From: Pilatotrama ljubarskyi
Lineage: Eukaryota; Basidiomycota; Agaricomycetes; Polyporales; Polyporaceae
Assembly (NCBI GenBank): GCA_022385805.1
Contig: MU277695.1
Coordinates: forward strand, 4,654 to 43,940
Length of the DNA: 39,287 nucleotides
Reading direction: 5' to 3'
The notes under the pieces are model-generated. The model made no database searches, was not told where the DNA came from, and saw nothing but the letters and a program-made list of their open reading frames with translations. A program made the position numbers and the translations under genes. The first letter of the stretch is position 1. Every line of letters starts with the position of its first letter. This document shows positions 25,880 through 34,950 of this stretch, piece by piece.

Positions 25880-26225
25880 ACGATAGACGCGTAGATGTAC
25901 TGCTATTCCGTTGCGCTGAAATGCTTCAAACAATCCCTCGTTGTCGGATGATCAGCGACCTGGTCTTCTGTGCCCGCGTCTTGTAGGTCGAGTGTGCGCA
26001 GACAACAGGACGATACACGCCTGGGACGCGTGGTGGAAGAGCGCGGAAAGGTCGAGAAAGTGCCGGAAGAGGCAGTGCCGGATTGGGTGGCCACCAAATT
26101 TTGGGCGCGTAAAAGGAGAGTGTTGTGGCTCGGTGCACTCAACGCTCAATCGATCCCTTACGCTCTTTCCTTACGACCCCCATCGCTTTCTCTGCCTTTC
26201 TCTCCCTCACGAGCTCACGATCACC
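25880..26225. other. Intergenic: KRS1 3' end and Hsp110 promoter
   Basis: 346 bp between tandem genes. It contains the heat shock element listed separately, and a pyrimidine-rich leader from about 26150 to the ATG at 26226. There is a TAAAAG stretch at about 26110 that could serve as a weak TATA-like element. Confidence 0.5.
26036..26068 (+). promoter_or_regulatory. Step-type heat shock element upstream of the Hsp110 gene
   Basis: Four GAA triplets lie on the same strand at 26036, 26046, 26056 and 26066, each start exactly 10 bp from the next. HSF1 sites are built from nGAAn units; the step arrangement (same-orientation units separated by 5 bp, thus a 10-bp period) is an established variant bound by HSF trimers in yeast. 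The element sits about 160-190 bp upstream of the ATG of a heat-shock protein gene, which makes a regulatory role likely. Confidence 0.7.
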
Positions 26226-28818
26226 ATGTCCGTCGTCGGCATCGACTTTGGTGCTCTCCACAGCAAGGTGCGCACGCCCGCCACCGTCGCGTCCATCATC
26301 GATCGTGTATTCACCTCCCGCTTGTTAGATTGGTGTCGCAAGACATCGCGGCATAGACATCATCATCAACGAGGTCTCCAACCGTCAGACTCCGTAAGTC
26401 TCTCTTTCAACTCTTGCACGAACCCACATGCTCATGATCGATGTAGTTCTCTCGTTTCTTTCGGCCCCAGGCAGCGTTCCATCGGCGAGTCCGCAAAGAC
26501 CCTTGAGATCTCCAACTTCCGCAACACCGTCGGCTCTCTCAAGAGGCTGCTTGGCCGCACCATCAACGACCCCGAGATCAAAGACGTCGAGGAAAAATTC
26601 ACCCATGTCAAGCTCGTCGATGCGAATGGCACCGTCGGCGTCCAGGTACGTCCCTTGCGCATTCTCCCCCAGACATGCGCAGACGTCTTACCGTACCCTT
26701 TACGCACCAGGTCAACTACCTCGGCGAACAAAAGGTCTTCTCCGCAACCCAGGTCGTCGCCATGTACCTGGGCAAGCTCCGCGATACCGCCGCGAAGGAG
26801 CTCAAGACCGGCGTCTCTGACGTCGTGATCACCGTTCCCGGCTGGTACACCGACGCGCAGAGGCGAGCTCTCCTCGACGCTGCTCAGATCGCCAACCTCA
26901 ACTGCCTCCGCCTCATCAACGACACCACCGCCGTCGCTCTCGGCTACGGTATCACCAAGTCCGACCTGCCCGAGGCCGAGAACCCGCGGCACGTCGTCTT
27001 CGTCGATGTCGGCCACTCGAGCATGTCCGTCTCCGTCGTCGCTTTCTCCAAGGGCCAGCTCACCGTCAAGAGCACCGCCTACGAGCGCCACGTCGGTGGC
27101 CGCGACATCGACTACGCCCTCCTCCTCCACTTCGCCGAGGAGTTCAAGGAGAAGTACAAGATCGACGTGCTCTCGAACCCCAAGGCCATGTTCCGTCTCC
27201 AGGCCGGCTGCGACAGGATCAAGAAGGTTCTCTCCGCGAACGCCGAGGCCCCGCTCAACGTCGAGTCGATCATGAACGACGTCGACGCGACCAGCCGTCT
27301 CACGCGCGAGGAGTACGAGGAGCTCATCGCGCCCGTCCTCGACCGCCTCGAGGCGCCCCTCAAGCAGGCGCTCGCCGAATCCGGCCTCACGCTCGAGCAG
27401 ATCGACGCTGTCGAGCTCGTCGGCGGCTGCACGCGCATCCCCGCCGTGCGCAGGAAGATCGAGGCCGTCTTCCAGGGCAAGGCGCTCTCCACGACGCTCA
27501 ACCAGGACGAGGCCGCGGCGCGCGGCGCGACCTTCGCGTGCGCGATGCTCTCGCCCATCTTCCGCGTCCGCGACTTCTCGATCCATGACATCACTCCCTA
27601 CCCCATCAAGGTCACGTGGGAGCGCCAGCCTGAGGACGAAGACACCGAGCTCGTCGTCTTCCCCCGCGGCAACAACATCCCCTCGACCAAGATCCTCACG
27701 TTCTACCGCAAGAGCGCGTTCGAGATCGAGGCTCGCTACGCGGAGCCCGAGAACCTCCCTGGCGGCATCAACCCGTGGATCGCGAAGTTCACCGCGAAGC
27801 AGGTTGAGCCCGCACCGAACGGCGACTACGCTGTCGTCAAGGTGAAGACGCGCCTGAACGCGCACGGCATCCTGTCGTTCGAGCAGGCGTACACGGAGGA
27901 GATCGAGGAGAAGGAGGAGGAGCCGATGCAGGTCGACGGCGCGGAGGGCGAGCAGCAACAGCAGCAGCCCAAGAAGAAGAAGGTCGTCAAGAAGAAGGAT
28001 GTGCCGTTCGTCTGGAGCGCTAACTCCCTCGACCCCTCGAAGCTCAACGAGTACAAGGAACTCGAGGCCCAGATGCACGCTTCCGACAAGCTTGTGCAGG
28101 ACACCGAGGTATGTGCTTTCCCCATGTGCCTCATCGGATGTACGGCGGCTGACTGCTCGTGTAGGAGCGCAAGAACGCCCTCGAGGAGTTCGTGTACGAC
28201 ACCCGCGCGCGTTTGGACGAGCGCTATGCGCCCTACGTCCAGCCTCAAGAGAAGGAGAAGATCAAGGCCGCCCTGCAGGAGGCCGAGGACTGGCTCTACT
28301 CTGAGGAGGGCGAGGATGCGACCAAGTCTGTGTACCAGCAGCGGATCGACGCGCTGCACGCGCTCGCGGACCCGGTCATCAACCGGTACAAGGAGGCGGA
28401 GCAGCGGTCGCGGGTGGTGAGCGAGCTGCGGGAGACGATCAACAACTACATCTCGCAGGCGACGTCGGGCGACGAGCGGTTCTCACACATCGAGGAGAAG
28501 GACAAGCAGTCGATCGTCGAGAAGTGCGCGACGATCCAGAAGTGGCTCGATGACCAGATGGCGCGGCAGAGCGAGCGGCCGAAGAACGTCGACCCGGCGT
28601 TCACGGCGGCTGAGGTGCTGAAGAAGAAGGACGAGATCATCTACTTCGCGACGCCCATCCTCACCCGCCCGAAGCCCAAGCCCAAGGTCGAGCCGACGGG
28701 CACTGGGCAGAACACGCCCCAGGGCGCGGAGACCCCGAAGACGGGCCAGCAGACGCCGAAGACGGAGGAGCCGAAGCAGGAGAACAACAACGGCCCGTCT
28801 GAGATGGACGTGGACTAG
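26226..28818 (+). CDS. Hsp110/Sse-type heat shock protein (Hsp70 family)
   Basis: Cytosolic Hsp70-like protein that acts as nucleotide-exchange factor for Hsp70 and as a holdase; orthologue class of yeast Sse1 and Neurospora Hsp88. Five exons: 26226-26267, 26329-26393, 26447-26645, 26711-28108, 28165-28818, giving 785 aa. The actin-like ATPase domain opens with VVGIDFGALHSKIGVARHRG and shows VVITVPGWYTDAQRRALLDA, RLINDTTAVALGYG and VELVGGCTRIPAVRR. The Hsp110 class, not canonical Hsp70, follows from the divergent first phosphate loop, the NYLGEQ... segment, the acidic/Gln/Lys insertion in the beta domain (EEIEEKEEEPMQVD ... QQQQQPKKKKVVKKK) and the long helical C-terminus without an EEVD tail; it ends PSEMDVD instead. 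It is longer than yeast Sse1 (about 690 aa), mainly through that insertion and the Pro/Thr/Lys-rich tail. Heat induction is suggested by the step-type HSE upstream. Confidence 0.95.
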
Positions 28819-29412
28819 ACGGTCGGACTGTACAGTACTACTCGTGCGTGGATGATGCATGTTTTGGGCCTGGAGTCGACGCCGACGGCAGGCAGCATCT
28901 ACTAGAAGAACGTAATGTGTTGTTATAGGTAGAAATGCGTATTGTACTTTTTTGCACGTCCCTGCTTTCAATGCCCAATCGCACTTTCTCTTCATCTGCT
29001 CACGGTCGAGGGGGATGCTGAGTGCGTTCGCTGATAGAGTATGCACCTTTGACGAGGTCACAGCACAGCGCAGCGATGAGCGAAGGCTGTAACCAAGTTG
29101 TATCTATATTGGGCTATTGTTACGAAAGCGCGATAATAGGGTGATTCTGCTGGAATAATTCTTACATCGCTTAGCATCGCTTAAGGCGAGTGGCGCCACC
29201 TGATTGGCTGGAGCCCATAAGAATTCTCACAGCAGAATCACTCTAATGAAAGGCCCTGATTATTGATGTTTACTATGCTGAGTAAGGCGATTGGAACTCC
29301 GATAGCGCCTCCGTCATAGCGCGTGCGCCGTGAGGCTCGCCCGATCCGTCCGGCTCGCGCCTCATACACTCTCTCCCACAACCACTACACACGCCGCCAC
29401 CGCTCTGCAGCC
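28819..29412. other. Intergenic region between Hsp110 and RBR ligase genes
   Basis: 594 bp of tandem intergenic DNA. The first part should be the Hsp110 3' untranslated region. It contains the 107-bp inverted-repeat element at 29138-29244. The last 80 bp before the ATG at 29413 are pyrimidine-rich leader sequence. No gene seen. Confidence 0.5.
29138..29244. repeat. 107-bp terminal-inverted-repeat element, MITE-like
   Basis: The first 27 nt (29138-29164, starting AGGGTGATTCTGCTG) and the last 27 nt (29218-29244) are inverted copies with 23 of 27 positions matching. The trinucleotide AAT flanks both ends (29135-29137 and 29245-29247), a possible target-site duplication. The interior holds a tandem pair CATCGCTTAG/CATCGCTTAA at 29165-29184. 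The element is non-coding. Such a short foldback with long terminal inverted repeats fits a miniature inverted-repeat transposable element, but it could also form a large hairpin in RNA. Confidence 0.6.
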
Positions 29413-31423
29413 ATGTCCTCCGATTACGAGATTTCCGACGATGAGAACGAGTACTACGAGTACGACGACGAGGACGAGGAGATGATGGACGTCGAGGACG
29501 GTCAGCAGACGACCCCTTCCTAGCCTTACCCCCAAGATGCTGACTGAATGCTAACCCTTACTAGGCTCTGCGTCCGAGATCGAGGCAGACGGCTTCGGGA
29601 ACGACTTTAAGGTCGCTGCGCGTGATGAGCGCAAGATCTACGAGGTCGAGTACTCAGCGCTCAGTCAGCCAGAGGTGGAGAGGATCATGCAGTCCGAAGT
29701 AGACCATATCACCAGCATCTTCGGCGTAGAGGCAAGTTCCCCCCACTCTCAGTCATGTCAGAGGAGTCGATTTACTAATGCATGCCTGGTTCTCTCAGCA
29801 ACCCGTGGCCGCTATCCTTCTCCGTCATATGAACTGGAACAAGGAGAAGCTCATCGAGAAGTATATGGACAACGCTTCCGCCGTCTCTGTCGCGGCGGGT
29901 GTGGAGCTGCCACCGCCGCCCAAGCCGTCATCCAGCCGTCACCCAACGGCTGGCCCGCAGCGCACGTCTCGACGTTCTCCGTCGGCTCCCAAGAGTCCGA
30001 AGGGCAAGCGAGCAACGCCTCCAGCCGAGGAGCCGTTCGTGTGCCCCATCTGCTTCGATGATACCCAGACGGAGTTCCTCGCTCTCCTCTGCGACCACAA
30101 ATTCTGTGCGGCATGCTGGAAGGAGTACATCACCAGCAAGATCCGCACGGAGGCGGAGTGCATGATCGCCTGCATGGCGGAGGGTTGCAACATTGCGGTG
30201 CCCGATCCATTCGTCGACAAGGCGCTCGGCGACGACCGCGAAACGTGGTCGCGCTACCAGGAACTGCTCGTCCGGCAGTTCGTCTCGTGCATACCGCACC
30301 TCAAGTTCTGCCCCTACCCGTCCTGCACCTACACCGTCTCCTGTCCCGCCGCGGCGACCAAATCGTCGCTAACGCAGATCGTCCCGATCGTCACCTGCGG
30401 GGCGTCGAACACGCATGTGTTCTGTTTCGGGTGCCCGATCGACGCGGACCATCGCCCGGTCGTCTGCGCGGTCGCGCGCATGTGGCTGAAGAAGTGCCAG
30501 GACGACAGTGAAACCGCAAATTGGATCAAGAGCAACACGAAGGAGTGCAGCAAGTGCCAGAGCACGATCGAGAAGAACGGCGGGTGCAACCATATGACGT
30601 GCAAGAAGTGCAAGTACGAGTTCTGCTGGGTGTGCATGGGTAGGTCCTGCGAGCTGCCGGCGTTTGGATAGAGCGCTCATCTATGTGTTAGGTCCTTGGA
30701 CCGAGCACGGCACTTCTTGGTATTCTTGCAACCGATACGACGAGAAGGCCAGTGTCGACGCTCGCGATGCGCAGACACGCAGCCGTGCCTCTCTCGAGCG
30801 CTACCTCCACGTACGTTCCCATTCGCCTGGGAAGCACCAATCCATGCTGACCGGCCGACTATAGTACTATAACCGGTGGGCGAACCACGAGCAATCGGCG
30901 AAGCTCTCGATGGAGCTGTATGTGAAGACGGAGAAGAAGATGGAGGAGATGCAGATCACGTCGGAGCTCACCTGGATCCAGGTGCAGTTCATGAAGAAGG
31001 CGGTCGACGTCGTGCACAAGTGCCGCATGACGCTCAAGTGGACGTACGCGATGGCGTACTACCTCGCCTCGGGCAACCAGAAGGAGCTCTTCGAGGACAA
31101 CCAGCGGTGCGTATACCCAGATATCCGACTTTCTGCAGAGCATTGATCGCTGTGAACAGGGACCTGGAGAGGGCCGTCGAGGAGCTGTCTGAGCTGATCG
31201 AGGCTCCGATTGACCCGGAAACGATCATGGCGCTCCGCCAGAAGGTGACCGACAAGACGGTGCGTATCCACCCATCTGTATACCTACCCTGTCCGTCTCA
31301 CTGGTCCTCTCGCGCCTACAGGTCTACGTCCAGAAGCGCAACGAGATCATGCTCGAGGACACGGCGAAGGGCTACCTAGAAGGCCGCTGGACGTGGAACG
31401 TCCCCGTAGAGGGCTTTGACTAG
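29413..31423 (+). CDS. Ariadne-type RBR E3 ubiquitin ligase
   Basis: RING-between-RING ubiquitin ligase that receives ubiquitin from an E2 onto a cysteine of RING2 before transfer to substrate. Seven exons: 29413-29500, 29565-29731, 29799-30639, 30692-30810, 30865-31106, 31160-31259, 31322-31423, giving 552 aa. Order: acidic N-terminus ([16 protein letters not shown]); UBA-like helices ([19 protein letters not shown]); a Pro/Ser linker; RING1 ([20 protein letters not shown]...CAAC); IBR ([12 protein letters not shown] ... CFGC); RING2 ([20 protein letters not shown]) with catalytic Cys at residue about 348; then the Ariadne domain ([18 protein letters not shown]) with coiled-coil helices. The architecture and size match HHARI/Ariadne-1, which is controlled by neddylated cullins in animals. 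The second intron (29732-29798) starts with GC rather than GT; the join is supported by frame and by Ariadne alignment. No close yeast gene name is assigned. Confidence 0.94.
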
Positions 31424-32375
31424 ACCAGACGCTCGCGCCTCCTCATTTCTCTCTCTGCTCCGCTCACCCTTCGCATCTCAGTCATCAGCTCTGTGTACAC
31501 GGACGGACCCGTGCAGCTGCGCTTGCTCTCGCTGTCCTTATCCACGTCTTCTCGTCCAATCCCTACTACACTCAGTCCCATCCCATCCCATTCCACTCAC
31601 CCGTTCCATCCCTGTCATCTGTCTTCTCTCGTCTTGTCGTTCTGTGTAACAGTTCTCTGCACCGTCCTGTCGTCTCTCGCAATGTACCATCCTTCCTTAG
31701 GCCGTAGCCCCGCACACAATGTAATCGGACCCCTCTCTGCTCTGCGTAGTGCTCTCTGCTCACACGACCTCGGCCTAGCCTGCGCCGTCGGAAGCAGTGC
31801 CCGCGCCTACCACTGCTTGCGCACCGGACACGGTCGCACGATCCCTCCAACGCACGCCCACACGGATCTATAGATAGGTACTTGCCCGAAGCGCCTCGAG
31901 CACTGCGGAAGTCAATCGTACTAGAACGCGGGCACGCACTACATCGTACACGAGGGAGGCGACGACGACGGGTCCTCCCTTGCACAAAAGAGGGAGGTTG
32001 GGAAGCGATCCGCGTCGGGTCGACGCGAGCGCGCTTCGCTGTCTTTTGTTGGAGATTGGGCCCGTCGATGTGATGATAGGTGGGTAGAGAGAGACACACA
32101 GGAGGTCGTTCATGAGTCGTTAGGAAGGGACCGAGGGGGAAGAGAGACAGGAGGGGGGACGGGGGATGCGGTACGTGTATAGGCCTTTGCATATGTAAGT
32201 TACGAGATTTGAGAAGAACCGTGATACAACACAACACCGCACAACTCCGACTCCGTTCGATTCCAGAAACCACGCCAGGACAGTCCGGTTCATACGACGC
32301 AGTAAGGCAAGCAAAAAGTGCCATGCAGTTCTCGAAACAGTAGGAGACGCCGGGTACGCCTGGAGCGCGCCGCGT
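31424..32375. other. Convergent intergenic region
   Basis: About 950 bp between convergent genes. 31440-31660 is very pyrimidine-rich (repeated TCTC, CATCCCAT), probably the 3' untranslated region of the RBR ligase gene. ATG-initiated frames in it (for example 31493-31873) are low in complexity and unrecognised. Nothing else supported. Confidence 0.45.
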
Positions 32376-33420
32376 CTAAGCCTTCTCCGCCTTCTCGTCG
32401 GCGGGGACGGGGACGGCCTCGTTGCCGGCGACGACGGTGTACTGCGGGGGCGGGACGAGGAGCTCGGCCTCGTCGTCGAACACGACGTCGTACCCGTCTT
32501 CGTCACTCTCCTCGCCGCGGGACGGGCCGCGGATGGCGCGGGCGGCGACAAGGACCATGACCCACATCATGCGCAACAGCACGCCGATGCCGCATCCTAA
32601 ACATAGCGCAACACACCGCCATCAGCATCCCGATCCATCACATCAGGACTAGGATAAAAACAGGACGGATGGGCAGAAATAGACAGGTTATACGTACCGA
32701 GGACGAAGGCGACGGCGCGGCCCTCCCAGGGGCCGAGGGCCATGAGAGCGTGGTGGACACGGCGGAGGAAGGAGCCGTGACGGTGGATGCGGTGGAGGCG
32801 AGCGCGGCGGCCACCCCAGGCCTCCTCGCCCTCGACAAAGGCGGGTCTGACGGGGGTGCCGACGAAGGGCATGACGGGAGCGCCGACCTTGGCGTCCTGG
32901 GGGACGGGCGCGCTACTGCTCTTGGCGTCCTGTACGCCGTGCGGCTTGAAGGGCATGATGCGGATGAGGTCGGGGTCTGAGATGGGGAGCGGGGCGAGGA
33001 CGGAGCCGTGGACGAGGCGGGGGGCGTCGGGGGCGATGGGGGCGAGGCCGAAGACGGCGCGGAAGCGGTTGGAGGCGTCGAGCATCTTCTCGCGGATGGA
33101 CTTGCAGAAATGCGTGGCGTTGCCCTTGGCGAACGAAGCATCGAGCGGGACGGTGGGGGCGGAGACGATCACGCCGAAGTGGTCACGCACGGTGGCGACG
33201 TCGCCCAAGGGGTCGACGGGCAGTGCAGGGAGCGCATTACCGTAGCGAAGGTTGGAGGAGACCTCTTGGTGGGTGGTCACAACGACTCTGATGGGACTCG
33301 AGGCCGCTGGAGAGGGTTGTAGACGTCGGTGGGGAGCTGGTTGGGTGGACTAGGGGGTTGAAGATGCTTACCGAGAGTGGCCCCGAGGACAACGAGCGCA
33401 GAGAGCGCGGTTGTGCGCAT
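32376..33420 (-). CDS. Unknown protein with signal sequence and C-terminal membrane segment
   Basis: No family recognised. Three exons, 33420-33372, 33285-32698 and 32596-32376, give 285 aa in frame; the second acceptor is the AG at 33286-33287, fixed by frame. The N-terminus is hydrophobic (MRTTALSALVVLGATLVVV) and looks like a signal peptide or anchor. The middle, about residues 20-205, is soluble in character, Pro/Ala-rich, with one possible N-glycosylation site (NAT) and a pair of basic stretches (RRARLHRIHRHGSFLRR). A second hydrophobic segment follows (GIGVLLRMMWVMVLVAARAI), then an acidic cytosolic-type tail (SDEDGYDVVFDDEAELL) ending KAEKA. This suggests a single- or double-pass endomembrane protein. 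The last intron (32597-32697) splits just before the hydrophobic segment. It is tail-to-tail with the RBR ligase gene. Confidence 0.72.
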
Positions 33421-34950
33421 TGACGAGCTGGTTGTGATGTAGGCTGAGTGAGGGTCTGGAAGAGAGAAGATGTGAACGAGAGAAGGACGAGGATGGGTGC
33501 GATGATGAGAACGAGGATGAGAACGAGGAGGATGAGGGTGGGATGCAGCGCTCGCCTCTCCACCCGCCACGTGCCTTCCCGCCGGCCCCGCACAGCACGC
33601 TACCAAACGCCATCCCATCCACTCAGTCCGCCACTACGCCCATCACTCTCTCGACCCCATCCGACCTGACGCACGCTAGGCGTATGCTGTATAAGTAGCA
33701 GACCTCAGTGGCGGAATCGTGGCCGACTCAGAGAACTCTGTCGAGTTATTCATTTATTATTTCGCTGCGCACCGATGCATCGCTTGCACTGTCTGATACG
33801 CGGAGCTTGCAAGGTATCCTATACACTACTCGCAGGTGGAACGACCGTGGACGAGCCTTTGATTTCCCCAAACTGTCCATTTCCGCGCTCAAATGGGTCA
33901 TGGGCACAAGCTTCGAGTCAGGTTCTCGCCATAGCAGTAAACTCCCTGGTGTGCAACCACACGCGAGGCTACATACAGCGCCACGCATCTTTGCACGATG
34001 TGATGCACACATCCGTGCACTCGAGTCAGTGTATGTTCTGCGCACATTCTCCGAGCCGAGGGCGTTCCGATGCCTGTGCTCGAGGCTCCAAGGCGCAAAG
34101 CTCGAGTCCGGCGCAATCAGCATACGGCGGCGGCGTCGCAGCAGCAACGCGAGTCCTTGATGCCCCCTCGAACGCACAAATCTCACAGCACACACAGCGG
34201 CGGGCTATGAGCGCAGCGATGATTGATGAGCATCTCTGAGCACTGGGCCGGCGGCTCGATCGTGCGTCGGTCTGACCGGGAACTCGAGTCCAGAGGCCCC
34301 GCGGACTCGTCATAATGCAGCATCGGCCAGACGTACGGACGCTCCGACGCTGCTCGTCATCACAACTCGAACCCACACCACGCGAGCTCGCGGTACGCTT
34401 CCCGGGGACTACACGATACGCCTGACCGCCAAGTACCTCCGGATCCCCGTTCTATTGCGAAACATATAAATCCATATACATCTTACGACGCGCACCATCC
34501 TCCGCCGCCGCCGCCCAACGTTAACCAACGCGCAACCCCGGCCGTCCCTCCTCCTCAAGCTCTCCTAGGCCTGATCTCTCCCAATAATTACACTAAATGA
34601 TGCACGATGATCCCTCAGGGGCGTGCGGCGAATCCGATAATCCGCCGTACGCGCCCTCGCCTTGCCGACACACACACACCCCGCCCCGTCCGAGGTACAA
34701 CGAGTCCGCCGAGTCCGCAGAGATTGAGAGAGAGATCCAAGATGTCAGACGATGCGTCGAATAATGAGTAAGAGTACAGTAGTGTACACCGGGAGCAGGA
34801 GCAGAAGCAGGAGCAGGAGCGGATGAGCAGGCGAGGACGTCGGTCGGCACGCCGGGCGGGCGGGCGCGGGTGCGGGTGCGGGTGCAGGTGTGGATAACTC
34901 CGAGTCGGGGAGGGAGGGGGGGAGGGAGATGGAAAGAGGGTATCCGTGTA
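33421..34950. other. 1.5 kb intergenic region with simple-sequence tracts
   Basis: 33421-33660 is the promoter side of the preceding minus-strand gene and has an ACGAGGATGAGAACGAGGATGAG purine tract. A TATAAG motif at about 33688 precedes an ATG at 33775 opening a 154-codon frame (MHRLHCLIRGACKVSY...) that resembles nothing known, so I do not call it a gene. 34660-34680 has a short (CA)n run. 34790-34822 is built of GCAGGA/GCAGAA units. The final part is the 3' side of the G-alpha gene. Confidence 0.4.
34861..34890. repeat. GGGTGC minisatellite
   Basis: Units of (C/G)GGGTGC repeat about four times (CGCGGGTGCGGGTGCGGGTG) followed by a degenerate CAGGTG copy, just downstream of the G-alpha stop codon. 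Runs of three G every six bases could fold as a G-quadruplex. Confidence 0.6.

Noticed and set aside
26432..28078. 548-codon open frame on the minus strand
   Set aside because: It lies exactly antisense to the main Hsp110 exon. Its Leu/Val/Asp/Gly-rich composition is what GC-biased third positions of the sense gene produce; no family match.
33775..34239. 154-codon plus-strand frame after a TATAAG motif
   Set aside because: No recognisable domain, Ser/Arg/His-rich random-like composition, and no splice or homology support.
34330..34440. tRNA-like sequence on the minus strand (GGGTTCGAGTT and an A-box-like TGGCGGTCAGG)
   Set aside because: The bases flanking the candidate T loop do not pair into a 5-bp stem and no acceptor stem can be closed.
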